A stretch of 37,078 nt of DNA from Candidatus Scybalocola faecigallinarum. Lineage in GTDB: Bacteria; Bacillota; Clostridia; Lachnospirales; Lachnospiraceae. The DNA is taken from assembly GCA_018711005.1 (NCBI GenBank), contig DVIT01000065.1, positions 1 through 37,078 of the forward strand, given 5' to 3'. Under the pieces are notes generated by a model, which ran no database searches, was not told where the DNA came from, and saw only the letters and a list, made by a program, of their open reading frames with translations. Within the stretch, counting starts at the first letter, position 1; each line of letters opens with the position of its first letter. The position numbers and the translations under genes are program-made. Of this stretch, positions 16,428 through 25,108 are shown piece by piece.

Positions 16428-17453
16428 TTACCGGATAAACATGGCGTCTCCAAAGCTGAAGAAGCGATATTTTTCCTCCACGGCAATGTGGTAGGCGTTT
16501 AAGATCTTTTCTTTGGATGCCAGGGCGGAAACAAGCATGAGCAGGGTGGATTCCGGCAGATGGAAGTTGGTGATCAGGGCGTCAATACATTTAAAGGTGT
16601 AGCCGGGATAAATAAAGATCTGGGTCCATCCGCTGCACGGGCGCACATGACCATTTTCATCGGCAACTGTTTCCAGTGTGCGGGTGCTGGTGGTGCCTAC
16701 GGCAATCACCCGTCCGCCGTTGTCTTTGGTTTCATTAATGATCCTGGCAGCATCCTCGTCCACCATGTAAAATTCCGAGTGCATGTGATGCTGGGTCACA
16801 TCATCCACCTTTACCGGACGGAAGGTGCCAAGGCCTACATGGAGGGTAATATTGGCGATCTTAATGCCTTTTTCTTCAATGGCAGCCAAAAGTTCCTTTG
16901 TAAAATGCAGTCCGGCCGTCGGGGCAGCAGCAGAACCGTCGTACTTGGCATAAACGGTCTGGTAGCGGCTTTTATCTTCCAGCTTGTGGGTAATGTAGGG
17001 GGGCAGAGGCATTTCCCCAAGCTGATCTAAAATTTCTTCAAAAATACCGTCATAAGTAAAACGGATGCGCCGGTTGCCTTCGTCTACAATATCCAGCACC
17101 TCTGCCTTTAAAAGACCGTCGCCAAAGGAAATCCTGGCCCCCGGACGCAGTTTCTTCCCGGGCTTTACAAGGGTTTCCCATACATCATTTTCCATACGCT
17201 TTAAAAGCAGCACTTCCACATGGGCGCCGGTATCTTCCTTAACCCCGTAGAGCCTGGCAGGGATAACCTTTGTATTGTTAATGACAAGACAGTCTCCGGG
17301 ATTTAAAAAATCAATGATTTCTTTAAAAATGTGGTGAGAAACCTCACCGGTTTCTTTATCCAGGACCATGAGCCGGGAGCCGGACCGATCCTTAAGAGGA
17401 TCCTGTGCAATCAGCTCTTTAGGCAGATCAAAATAAAAATCCGAAGTTTTCAA
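16428..17453 (-). CDS. queA: S-adenosylmethionine:tRNA ribosyltransferase-isomerase
   Basis: A 341-residue QueA, which transfers the ribose part of SAM to 7-aminomethyl-7-deazaguanine at tRNA position 34 to form epoxyqueuosine. Motifs: the N-terminal [74 protein letters not shown] and [15 protein letters not shown] near the C-terminus, in family order and at normal length. The start is TTG 17453, with AGAGGAAG 7-8 nt upstream; the family begins exactly here. No tgt gene lies in the window. It is transcribed alone, opposite to its neighbours. Confidence 0.94.
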   Translation of the reverse strand: MKTSDFYFDLPKELIAQDPLKDRSGSRLMVLDKETGEVSHHIFKEIIDFLNPGDCLVINNTKVIPARLYGVKEDTGAHVEVLLLKRMENDVWETLVKPGKKLRPGARISFGDGLLKAEVLDIVDEGNRRIRFTYDGIFEEILDQLGEMPLPPYITHKLEDKSRYQTVYAKYDGSAAAPTAGLHFTKELLAAIEEKGIKIANITLHVGLGTFRPVKVDDVTQHHMHSEFYMVDEDAARIINETKDNGGRVIAVGTTSTRTLETVADENGHVRPCSGWTQIFIYPGYTFKCIDALITNFHLPESTLLMLVSALASKEKILNAYHIAVEEKYRFFSFGDAMFIR

Positions 17454-17489
17454 AATGGATCTTCCTCTCTGTAAAAATCAATAACACTA

Positions 17490-17518
17490 ATTCTAACATG
17501 AGTCTGCAGTTTTCGCAA
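17490..17518 (-). promoter_or_regulatory. Promoter of queA
   Basis: On the minus strand TTGCGA (17513-17518) and TAGAAT (17490-17495) are 17 nt apart, with an extended -10 TGT directly before TAGAAT. This gives a short leader of about 30 nt before the TTG start. Confidence 0.65.
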
Positions 17519-17649
17519 GACAAGAGATGTATCTGCGATTGGGGGAAGGACGGAATGTTTGGCAGCATTAGCCGGAAGAACCTTCCGTACTGGACAGAGA
17601 GCTGCCGTTTCATAATTCATGTGGATTTTGAGTTTCTTTTGAAAATGTC

Positions 17650-17679
17650 TTGACAATTCGCTGTATATTGCTATATAAT
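17650..17679 (+). promoter_or_regulatory. Promoter of the trp operon
   Basis: Perfect TTGACA (17650-17655) and perfect TATAAT (17674-17679) with 18-nt spacing. The predicted start is near 17686, about 50 nt before T-box stem I. Confidence 0.88.
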
Positions 17680-17735
17680 CAGTTTAAAATTCAATATGAT
17701 AAACCGTTGAAGCGGAGATCAAAGCATTAATGCGC

Positions 17736-17998
17736 CCACAGAGAGTCCGGGGGGCTGAGAGCCGGATGGAAATGCAAAATGCCAAATGGACCGCTGAGGG
17801 CGCAGTGAACAGGAATCTGCTGATTCCCCATTATTCTGTGACGTAAAGGCATACGTTAGTTGCCGGAGATATGTTAGTATCTTGCAAAGTGTACGAAGCC
17901 ATTCGTAAATCAAGGTGGCACCGCGGAAGAAATGTATATTTGTAATCTACATCCGTCCTTGACATAAGTTTATTTCTTATGTCAGGGGCGGATTTTTG
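17736..17998 (+). promoter_or_regulatory. T-box leader of the trp operon, Trp specifier
   Basis: Stem I opens with CACAGAGAGTCCGG (from 17737). The specifier codon TGG is at 17787-17789 in the context CCAAATGGACCGC. The T-box AAGGTGGCACCGCGG is at 17912-17926, followed by the competing terminator. Uncharged tRNA-Trp should turn the operon on. No trp leader peptide or TRAP binding repeats were found, so the T-box is the visible control. Confidence 0.93.
17951..17998 (+). terminator. T-box regulated terminator before trpE
   Basis: An 18-bp stem (17951-17968 with 17976-17993, two G-T pairs), 7-nt loop, then a T run (17993-17997). Confidence 0.88.
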
Positions 17999-18001
17999 CT
18001 G

Positions 18002-18069
18002 TGAGCACTTAACGAAGTCAAGCCGCAGGCATGGGCTTAAGTTTAGTGGGAACGCACATCGTGACCCTT
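18002..18069 (+). repeat. Palindromic dispersed repeat, copy C (diverged)
   Basis: Related to copies A and B over CTTAACGAAG, CAAGCC, CAGGC, GGGCT, GTTTAGTG and CACATCG, with roughly ten differences and one deletion. It shares the TGAGCACTT left border with copy A and lacks the right-hand palindrome. It lies in the transcribed trp leader, between the T-box terminator and the trpE ribosome site. Confidence 0.75.
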
Positions 18070-18091
18070 AGACAACAGATAGGAGGTAAAA

Positions 18092-19582
18092 ATGAAACCG
18101 GCTTTAGATGAAGTTAAAAAAATGGCACAAAACAGAGAATACCGGCGTATTCCCGTTTACCGGGAGCTGCTTTGCGACCGGTTCACCCCCATTGAAGTTA
18201 TGCGAACCCTTCGGGCAGCCAGCAGGCACTGTTATTTGCTGGAAAGTGCAGATAGCCACCAGAAATGGGGCAGATACACATTTTTAGGATTCGATCCGCT
18301 GATGGAACTGACTTGTACCAATAGTATATTAAGGATCCGTACAGGTACTGAGGATGATCCCCATTCTGAAACACAATACTTCCAGACAAAACATCCGGGA
18401 ACGGCGATCCGCCAGATTTTAAATGCCTATAAAACACCCCATATGGATGAACTGCCTACATTTACCGGAGGCCTTGTCGGGTACTTTTCCTATGAGTATA
18501 TCCAGTACGGAGAACCGTCTCTGAAAAATCTGTTTCAGGAGGAAGACGATTTTTGCGATGTGGATCTGATGCTTTTTGATAAAGTCATTGCCTTTGATCA
18601 TTACAGGCAGCAGCTTATCCTTATTGCCGGCGTAGATACAGATCATGTGGAAGCTTCCTATGCCCGGGCGGAGGAGGCTTTGGATGCGATGGAGCAGCTT
18701 CTGGGCAGCGGAGTTAAGGCTCATTTTAAGCCGTTGCATATGGAGGGCAATTTGGAAAATGTATTTTCAAAGGAAGATTATTGCAGCATGGTTGAAAAGG
18801 CTAAAAACTATATTCACGAAGGGGATATTTTTCAGGTAGTGTTATCGAATCCTATGGAAGTTAAGGCTACCGGCAGCTTGTTTGATGCTTACAGAGTGCT
18901 GCGCACGACCAATCCGTCGCCGTATATGTTTTACTTTTCAAGCGATCAGATTGAAATTGCCGGGGCGTCTCCGGAAACACTGGTAAAACTGGACCGGGGT
19001 GTGCTGCATACGTTTCCTTTAGCCGGAACCCGTCCCAGAGGGAAAAATGAAACAGAAGATGCGATCCTTGAAAAAGAATTGCTGTCTGATGAAAAGGAAC
19101 GGGCAGAACATAATATGTTAGTGGATCTGGGGCGAAATGATCTTGGAAAGATCAGCCGCCTTGGAAGCGTTAAAGTAGAAAAATATATGCAGATCCAGCG
19201 GTTTTCTCATGTTATGCATATAGGAACTACCGTATCTGGTCAGATTGCGCCAAAAAAGGACGGAGTGGATGCCATAGATGCTATTCTTCCGGCAGGAACC
19301 CTGTCCGGAGCGCCAAAAATCAGGGCATGCCAGATCATCCGGGAGCTGGAAGGACGCCGGAGGGGTGTATATGGAGGCGCTATCGGATATCTGGATTTTA
19401 CAGGCAATCTGGATACATGTATATCAATCCGGCTGGCTTATAAGAAAAACGGAAAGGTCTGTGTTCAGTCCGGCGCCGGGATCGTGGCTGACAGTGTGCC
19501 TGAAAATGAATATATGGAATGCCGGAATAAGGCGCAGGCAGTGATCGGGGCGCTGACAGCCGCCCAGGGAGGGATTCGATGA
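18092..19582 (+). CDS. trpE: Anthranilate synthase component I
   Basis: A 496-residue chorismate-utilising enzyme that makes anthranilate from chorismate with ammonia supplied by TrpG. The tryptophan feedback motif LLES is at residues 49-52. The C-terminal chorismate-binding domain shows IFQVVLSNPM, SPSPYMFYF-like NPSPYMFYF, AGTRPRGK, ERAEHNMLVDLGRNDLG, LPAGTLSGAPKIRA and GGAIGYLDFTGNLD, all as in TrpE rather than PabB. Start ATG 18092 follows AGGAGG (18081-18086). It is the first gene of a complete trp operon and overlaps trpG by 4 nt (ATGA). Confidence 0.95.
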   Translation: MKPALDEVKKMAQNREYRRIPVYRELLCDRFTPIEVMRTLRAASRHCYLLESADSHQKWGRYTFLGFDPLMELTCTNSILRIRTGTEDDPHSETQYFQTKHPGTAIRQILNAYKTPHMDELPTFTGGLVGYFSYEYIQYGEPSLKNLFQEEDDFCDVDLMLFDKVIAFDHYRQQLILIAGVDTDHVEASYARAEEALDAMEQLLGSGVKAHFKPLHMEGNLENVFSKEDYCSMVEKAKNYIHEGDIFQVVLSNPMEVKATGSLFDAYRVLRTTNPSPYMFYFSSDQIEIAGASPETLVKLDRGVLHTFPLAGTRPRGKNETEDAILEKELLSDEKERAEHNMLVDLGRNDLGKISRLGSVKVEKYMQIQRFSHVMHIGTTVSGQIAPKKDGVDAIDAILPAGTLSGAPKIRACQIIRELEGRRRGVYGGAIGYLDFTGNLDTCISIRLAYKKNGKVCVQSGAGIVADSVPENEYMECRNKAQAVIGALTAAQGGIR

Positions 19583-20172
19583 TTTTATTAATTGATAATT
19601 ATGACAGCTTTGTTTTTAATCTTTACCAGCTTGTGGGAAGTCTTTATGAGCCCGTGAAAATACTGCGCAATGATGCCATGAAACCTGAAGCTATGGCAAG
19701 CCTAAAGCCCCGGGCGCTGATCATTTCTCCGGGGCCGGGCCATCCAAAGGATGCAGGATACACCGTAGATACGATCCGGTATTTTTCCGGAAAGATCCCT
19801 ATTTTAGGCGTATGCCTGGGACATCAGGCTATTTGTCAGGCTTTCGGAGGGCATGTATCATATGCAAAAGAGCTGATGCATGGAAAAAAATCAGATATTT
19901 ATATTGACCGGGCGTGCCCGCTGTTCCAAGGACTGGACGAAACAGTTTCCGTAGCCCGGTATCATTCTCTGTGTGCAGTTCGGGAAAATCTGCCGGATTG
20001 CCTGAAGGTGATTGCCTGGACAAAAGACCAGGAGATTATGGGAATTGTCCATAAGGAACTGCCTGTGTACGGCGTTCAGTTTCATCCGGAATCTGTTATG
20101 ACAAAGGACGGGGCGGTCATGATCAAAAATTTCTTAAAGCTTGCAGGCTTACAGCATTTCGCGGAACAATGA
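19579..20172 (+). CDS. trpG: Anthranilate synthase component II, glutamine amidotransferase
   Basis: A 197-residue class I glutamine amidotransferase that hydrolyses glutamine and passes ammonia to TrpE. The triad is intact: Cys79 in GVCLGHQAI, His169 and Glu171 in GVQFHPESVMT. The oxyanion motif SPGPGHP is at 50-56. It is a stand-alone subunit, not fused to trpD, and could also serve p-aminobenzoate synthesis as PabA, since no pabA is seen here. Its ATG overlaps the trpE stop. Confidence 0.94.
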   Translation: MILLIDNYDSFVFNLYQLVGSLYEPVKILRNDAMKPEAMASLKPRALIISPGPGHPKDAGYTVDTIRYFSGKIPILGVCLGHQAICQAFGGHVSYAKELMHGKKSDIYIDRACPLFQGLDETVSVARYHSLCAVRENLPDCLKVIAWTKDQEIMGIVHKELPVYGVQFHPESVMTKDGAVMIKNFLKLAGLQHFAEQ

Positions 20173-20199
20173 CATTGTTTTCAGACAGGAGGTTTTCAG

Positions 20200-21231
20200 A
20201 TGATCAAAGATGCGATTATTAAATTATGCCAAAAAAAGGACTTAACATTTCAGGAAGCACAGACCGTCATGGATGAGATTATGGAAGGCCGAGCAACGGA
20301 TGTACAAATGTCAGCGTATTTAACAGCACTTTCCATGAAAGGCGAGACTATTGACGAAATTACGGCATCTGCCGCCGGTATGCGTGCCCATTGCATTAAG
20401 CTCCTTCATGATATGGATGTGCTGGAAATTGTGGGAACCGGGGGAGATGGGGCCAATTCCTTTAATATTTCAACAACCAGCGCTCTTGTTATTGCAGCAG
20501 CTGGAGTGCCTGTGGCAAAGCATGGGAATCGCGCTGCATCATCAAAATCCGGCGCAGCAGATGTACTGGAAGCATTAGGGGTTAAAATTACTCTGCCGCC
20601 GGAACACAGCGCTCAATTACTTAAAAAGATAAATATTTGTTTCCTGTTTGCTCAAAATTATCATATCGCTATGAAATATGTAGCGCCTATACGTAAAGAG
20701 CTGGGCATCCGTACAGTTTTTAATATTTTAGGCCCTCTGTCCAATCCTGCAGGAGCCAATATGGAGCTGATGGGCGTTTATGAAGAAGGCCTGGTAGAAC
20801 CGTTGGCCCAGGTCATGGCTAAGCTTGGTGTTGTCCGGGGTATGGTCGTTTACGGCCAGGACAAGCTGGATGAAATTTCCATGAGCGCACCTACATCGGT
20901 GTGCGAAATAAAAGACGGTTGGTTCCAGTCTTATGTAATCACGCCAGAACAGTTTGGATATGAGCGCTGCACAAAAGAAGCTCTTGCCGGCGGAACCCCG
21001 GAGGAAAATGCACAAATCACCAGGGATATTCTGGATGGTGTGGAACGGGGTCCAAAACGGTGCGCAGTATGCTTAAATGCCGGGGCGGCCCTGTATATTA
21101 CCGGGGCGGCTCCCAATATGGAAGCCGGAGTACGGATGGCTGAAAAACTGATTGATACCGGGGCAGCCAAAGGCGTGCTGGAGGCTTTTATACGGGAAAG
21201 CAATAAGGAAATCCAGGCAGAAGGAGAATGA
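20200..21231 (+). CDS. trpD: Anthranilate phosphoribosyltransferase
   Basis: A 343-residue enzyme that joins anthranilate and PRPP into phosphoribosylanthranilate. The PRPP-binding GTGGDG motif is at residues 79-84, followed by NISTTSALV, the KHGNRAASS motif (107-115) and the ILGPLSNPA segment. Length is normal. Start ATG 20200 follows AGGAGG (20186-20191). The stop overlaps an ATG at 21228; the trpC start is probably 6 nt further on. Confidence 0.95.
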   Translation: MIKDAIIKLCQKKDLTFQEAQTVMDEIMEGRATDVQMSAYLTALSMKGETIDEITASAAGMRAHCIKLLHDMDVLEIVGTGGDGANSFNISTTSALVIAAAGVPVAKHGNRAASSKSGAADVLEALGVKITLPPEHSAQLLKKINICFLFAQNYHIAMKYVAPIRKELGIRTVFNILGPLSNPAGANMELMGVYEEGLVEPLAQVMAKLGVVRGMVVYGQDKLDEISMSAPTSVCEIKDGWFQSYVITPEQFGYERCTKEALAGGTPEENAQITRDILDGVERGPKRCAVCLNAGAALYITGAAPNMEAGVRMAEKLIDTGAAKGVLEAFIRESNKEIQAEGE

Positions 21232-21233
21232 AG

Positions 21234-22070
21234 ATGCCTATGAATATTCTTGAAAAAATTGCAGAACGTGCTGCACAGAGGGTGGTAAGTGCCCAGACGG
21301 TAAATCCCCTGCCAAAGCTGCGCCGGGAAGCGGAGGCTATATATCAGGCGGAGCTTTGCCAACATCCTGAAAAAACCATTGACAGGCGGTTTGCCCGGGC
21401 CATTTCCGGGCAGGAACTGAAATTTATTTGTGAAGTCAAAAAAGCCTCCCCGTCAAAAGGCATCATCGCCCGGGATTTTCCGTGGCTGGATATTGCCATA
21501 GCGTATGAACAGGCGGGGGCGGCGGCTATTTCCTGTCTGACAGAGCCGTACTGGTTTTTGGGAAAAAATGAATATTTAAAGGAAATCGCCTGTACGGTAA
21601 ACATTCCTGTGCTGCGCAAAGACTTTATTGTAGATGCCTATATGATCTACGAGGCTAAGGTGCTGGGGGCGGCGGCGGTACTTTTAATCTGCGCCATTTT
21701 AGATGACTGCCAGTTAAAAGATTATATTGCGCTGACGCAAAGCCTGGGCATGGATGCTCTGGTGGAGGCTCACACACCGGAGGAAATACAGCGGGCTGTC
21801 CATGCCGGGGCCGGAATTATCGGTGTCAACAACCGGAACCTGAAAGACTTCTCAGTAGACATTGAAAACAGCAGGAAGCTTAAAGCTCTGGCCCCAAAAG
21901 ATACGTTGTTTGTTTCAGAAAGCGGCATAAAGACCCCGGAGGATGTACAGGCATTAAGAGGAAACGGCACCAGCGCCGTGTTAATCGGAGAGACGCTGAT
22001 GCGCGCAAAAAATAAAAAGAATATGCTGGATTATCTGGCCGGGAGGACGATGACTTATGACCCGGATTAA
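21234..22070 (+). CDS. trpC: Indole-3-glycerol phosphate synthase
   Basis: A 278-residue TIM-barrel enzyme that closes the indole ring. Visible motifs: FICEVKKASPSKGII (catalytic lysines), AISCLTEPYWFLG, VLRKDFIVDAYMIYEA, LVEAHTPEE, GVNNRNLKDF and FVSESGI. The start is ATG 21234 because AAGGAG (21221-21226) lies 7 nt upstream; ATG 21228 overlaps the trpD stop but is only one base from that ribosome site. It overlaps trpF by 14 nt. Confidence 0.94.
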   Translation: MPMNILEKIAERAAQRVVSAQTVNPLPKLRREAEAIYQAELCQHPEKTIDRRFARAISGQELKFICEVKKASPSKGIIARDFPWLDIAIAYEQAGAAAISCLTEPYWFLGKNEYLKEIACTVNIPVLRKDFIVDAYMIYEAKVLGAAAVLLICAILDDCQLKDYIALTQSLGMDALVEAHTPEEIQRAVHAGAGIIGVNNRNLKDFSVDIENSRKLKALAPKDTLFVSESGIKTPEDVQALRGNGTSAVLIGETLMRAKNKKNMLDYLAGRTMTYDPD

Positions 22071-22677
22071 AATATGCGGACTGAAGCGGGAAGAAGATAT
22101 TGCATATATCAATGAGGCACATCCGGATTTTGCCGGATTCATTGTAAATGTGCCTGAAAGTTCCAGAAACGTAGATGTCTCCATGCTGTATCAGCTGACT
22201 GCCATACTGGATCCGTCCATCGCTGCGGTAGGTGTTTTTGTGGATGAAGATGAGAAACTGGTGGCCGGGCTTTTAAAGGAAAGAGTGATCCGTGCCGCCC
22301 AGCTTCACGGACATGAGGATCCGGCCTATATTTCCAGACTGCGGGCTTTGACACAGGGCTGTGGAGAAATATGGAAAGCATTTAAGATCAGGAACCTGAA
22401 CGATATTAAAGAAGCCGTCATGTGCAGCGCAGACCGGATCCTTTTAGACGGCGGAGCAGGGGACGGCAGGGTGTTTGACTGGTCACTGCTGAGGAAGGTG
22501 AACCGCCCTTATATATTAGCAGGGGGACTTAACGAAGAAAACATATCCCGGGCCATAGGCACCCTTCATCCCTGGGGTGTGGATATGAGCAGCGGCGCAG
22601 AGACGATGGGGATAAAAGATCCAGGAAAGATACTTAATATTACAGCCCTTGTGCGGCAGGAAAATTTGTCCCAATAA
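22057..22677 (+). CDS. trpF: Phosphoribosylanthranilate isomerase
   Basis: A 206-residue TIM-barrel enzyme that converts phosphoribosylanthranilate to CdRP. The catalytic cysteine is Cys7 in RIKICGLK and the general acid is Asp131 in RILLDGGAG; AGGLNEENISRAI and GVDMSSGAE form the phosphate site. It is a separate gene, not fused to trpC. GGAGG (22042-22046) lies 10 nt before ATG 22057, inside trpC. Confidence 0.93.
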   Translation: MTRIKICGLKREEDIAYINEAHPDFAGFIVNVPESSRNVDVSMLYQLTAILDPSIAAVGVFVDEDEKLVAGLLKERVIRAAQLHGHEDPAYISRLRALTQGCGEIWKAFKIRNLNDIKEAVMCSADRILLDGGAGDGRVFDWSLLRKVNRPYILAGGLNEENISRAIGTLHPWGVDMSSGAETMGIKDPGKILNITALVRQENLSQ

Positions 22678-22739
22678 GGGAAGATTACGGGCAATATGCC
22701 AAAGGACAAATGGCAGGCCCAATAGGAGGAAAATGAGGA

Positions 22740-23924
22740 ATGACAAAAGGAAGATTTGGGGTTCATGGCGGCCAGTATATTCCCGAAACACTGATGAATG
22801 CCGTTATTGAGCTGGAAAATGCCTATAATTATTATAAAAACGACCCGGAATTTAACCGGGAGCTGGAGGAGCTGCTGAATAATTATGCCGGAAGGCCGTC
22901 AAGGCTCTACTATGCCCGGAAGATGACCCGGGATCTGGGCGGGGCGAAAATTTATCTGAAGCGTGAAGATCTGAACCACACAGGTGCCCATAAAATCAAC
23001 AATGTCATCGGTCAGGTGCTTCTGGCGAAAAAGATGGGCAAGACCCGGGTAATTGCAGAAACCGGCGCCGGTCAGCATGGCGTGGCGACTGCAACCGTGG
23101 CCGCTCTTATGGGGATGGAATGCGAGATCTATATGGGAGAGGAAGATACAAAACGACAGGCCTTAAATGTTTACAGGATGCGTTTGCTGGGCGCCAGGGT
23201 CCACCCGGTGTCGGAGGGAACAGGAACCTTAAAGGATGCTGTTTCAGAGACTATGCGGGAATGGACCAACCGGATTTCAGACACGCATTATGTGCTGGGC
23301 TCCGTTATGGGGCCGCATCCGTTTCCAACCATTGTCCGGGACTTTCAGGCGGTGATTTCCAAAGAAATCAAAGCACAGATGCTGGAAATGGAAGGGCGGC
23401 TTCCGGATGCTGTGCTGGCCTGCGTTGGCGGCGGTTCCAATGCTATCGGGGCATTTTATCATTTTATCGAAGATAAAGATGTGAAACTGATCGGCTGTGA
23501 AGCTGCCGGACGGGGAATTGATACTGCAGAAACTGCAGCAACTATTGCCACCGGAAGGCTTGGGATCTTCCATGGGATGAAATCTTATTTTTGTCAGGAT
23601 GAATATGGACAGATCGCGCCGGTGTATTCTATTTCGGCCGGGCTGGACTATCCGGGGATCGGGCCGGAGCATGCCCATCTTTACGATACGGGACGGGCCC
23701 AATATGTGGCAATAACCGATGATGAGGCTGTGGATGCCTTTGAATATTTGTCCCGGACGGAGGGAATCATCCCGGCTATAGAAAGCGCTCACGCAGTGGC
23801 TTATGCAAAAAAACTGGCACCTGCCATGGGAAAGGATAAGATCATTGTTATTAATCTTTCCGGCAGGGGCGATAAAGACTGTGCAGCTATTGCCAGATAC
23901 AGAGGGGAGGATCTTTATGAGTAA
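22740..23924 (+). CDS. trpB: Tryptophan synthase beta subunit
   Basis: A 394-residue PLP enzyme that condenses indole with serine. The PLP lysine is Lys85 in [23 protein letters not shown], the GGGSNAIG phosphate loop and the C-terminal NLSGRGDKD motif are present. It is TrpB1 type, with the usual short N-terminus beginning [22 protein letters not shown] (22724-22730) precedes ATG 22740 by 9 nt. A 62-nt gap separates it from trpF; its 3' end overlaps trpA by 8 nt. Confidence 0.95.
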   Translation: MTKGRFGVHGGQYIPETLMNAVIELENAYNYYKNDPEFNRELEELLNNYAGRPSRLYYARKMTRDLGGAKIYLKREDLNHTGAHKINNVIGQVLLAKKMGKTRVIAETGAGQHGVATATVAALMGMECEIYMGEEDTKRQALNVYRMRLLGARVHPVSEGTGTLKDAVSETMREWTNRISDTHYVLGSVMGPHPFPTIVRDFQAVISKEIKAQMLEMEGRLPDAVLACVGGGSNAIGAFYHFIEDKDVKLIGCEAAGRGIDTAETAATIATGRLGIFHGMKSYFCQDEYGQIAPVYSISAGLDYPGIGPEHAHLYDTGRAQYVAITDDEAVDAFEYLSRTEGIIPAIESAHAVAYAKKLAPAMGKDKIIVINLSGRGDKDCAAIARYRGEDLYE

Positions 23925-24693
23925 TATAAAAAAAGCCTTTGAAAATAAAAAAGCATTTATCCCATTTATTACATGCGGTGATCCGAGTCTTGAGGTTAGT
24001 GAACAGCTTGTCCTTGCCATGGCAGAGGCCGGAGCTGATCTGATTGAGCTTGGAATCCCGTTTTCAGATCCCACGGCAGAAGGTCCGGTGATCCAGGCTG
24101 CCAGTACCCGTGCTCTGGCTGGCGGAGCCACAACAGATAAGATCATGGAGATGGCCGGACGTATCCGTAAGAAGACGCCGGTACCGATGGTTTTTATGAC
24201 CTATGCCAATGTGGTCTTTTCCTATGGCACAGAACGTTTTATAAAACAGGCAGCCCAGGCGGGTATGGATGGCCTGATCCTGCCGGATGTGCCTTATGAG
24301 GAAAAGGCTGAATTTGACAGTGTATGCCGGCGCTATGGCCTGGAGCTGATTTCTTTGATCGCCCCTACATCTCACGAGCGGATTGCCATGATCGCCCGGG
24401 AAGCTTCCGGGTTTGTGTACTGTGTGTCATCCATGGGCGTTACCGGGATGCGCAGTCAGATTACTACGGATGTAGGACAAATGGTTTCCCTTGTAAAGGC
24501 CCAAAAGGATATTCCCTGTGCGGTAGGTTTCGGCATTTCCGGGCCGGAACAGGCGAAGGATTTTGCTGCCGTCAGCGACGGAGTAATTGTTGGAAGCGCG
24601 ATTGTTAAATTGTGTGAGCAGTATAAGGAAAAATGCGTGCCTTATGTGGCCGAGTTTGTCAGGAAGATGAAGGCGGCTGTGGAAAGCTGCTAA
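23917..24693 (+). CDS. trpA: Tryptophan synthase alpha subunit
   Basis: A 258-residue TIM-barrel subunit that cleaves indole-3-glycerol phosphate and passes indole to TrpB. Catalytic Glu44 lies in [12 protein letters not shown]. The position of the second catalytic acid (Asp60 of the E. coli enzyme) is Glu55 here (TAEGPVIQ), a conservative change common in Clostridia. The phosphate-binding [10 protein letters not shown] and VIVGSAIV segments are intact. The start is ATG 23917, 6 nt after GGGGAGG (23904-23910); the open frame upstream lies inside trpB. It is the last gene of the trp operon. Confidence 0.94.
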   Translation: MSNIKKAFENKKAFIPFITCGDPSLEVSEQLVLAMAEAGADLIELGIPFSDPTAEGPVIQAASTRALAGGATTDKIMEMAGRIRKKTPVPMVFMTYANVVFSYGTERFIKQAAQAGMDGLILPDVPYEEKAEFDSVCRRYGLELISLIAPTSHERIAMIAREASGFVYCVSSMGVTGMRSQITTDVGQMVSLVKAQKDIPCAVGFGISGPEQAKDFAAVSDGVIVGSAIVKLCEQYKEKCVPYVAEFVRKMKAAVESC

Positions 24694-25108
24694 GCGAAAC
24701 CTATAATATGAGGTGTTTTTAGGGCGCCAGGCGCCAAGTGCCAGTGGCGCCTGTTTAGTGCCAACCGGTACAAAGCGCAGACTTGCAGCATTTCGGCAGA
24801 CATGTTTTTCAAAGGATCTCATAGGATAAATTTAAAAAACGGGTTTTCAAAACAGCGATTTTATAGTATACTTAATATTATGTTGTGAAGGAACAGTTCC
24901 GGATTTTCAGAATTGTTCTGGATATGGATATTTACGCTTCTTTCAAAAGATGAATGGCCGTTGGCCTTCAGAAAAATTCGTTTTTATTTATCCCCCATTA
25001 TACAGATATTTTCCTTGTGATTTCCCTTTGGAGAGCTTCGGAATGTTCTTTCGTACATGGTAACTTTTTAACTGAGTAACTTGTAAAAGAGAAAGGAATG
25101 AGCGCGTA
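24694..25108. other. Intergenic region between trpA and the DUF1538 gene
   Basis: 415 nt without a recognised gene. It holds a GC-rich hairpin just after trpA (listed separately), a weak promoter candidate with TATACT at 24867-24872 but a poor -35, and a GAA(T)GGCC-GTT-GGCCTTC hairpin at 24952-24969 followed after about 10 nt by T-rich sequence. The predicted leader before the DUF1538 gene would be about 230 nt. I recognise no known riboswitch in it. Confidence 0.4.
24724..24752 (+). terminator. GC-rich hairpin behind the trp operon
   Basis: AGGCGCC (24729-24735) pairs with GGCGCCT (24746-24752) around a 10-nt loop, with an overlapping GCGCCAGGCGC palindrome on its left. It is followed by GTTTAGTGCC rather than a T run, so terminator function is uncertain. 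The GTTTAGTG tail also occurs in the palindromic repeat family. Confidence 0.4.

Noticed and set aside
17686-18091. Search for a trp leader peptide or TRAP-binding GAG/TAG repeats
   Set aside because: Neither is present; the T-box with a TGG specifier explains the control.
24067-24093. Catalytic Asp60 of TrpA replaced by Glu (TAEGP)
   Set aside because: The AEGP variant is, to my knowledge, frequent in Clostridia TrpA; it is a conservative change, with all other motifs intact.
23277-24146. Long minus-strand open frame opposite trpB-trpA
   Set aside because: Its translation has no recognisable family or ribosome site, and both strands cannot be equally constrained here; trpB and trpA are unmistakable.
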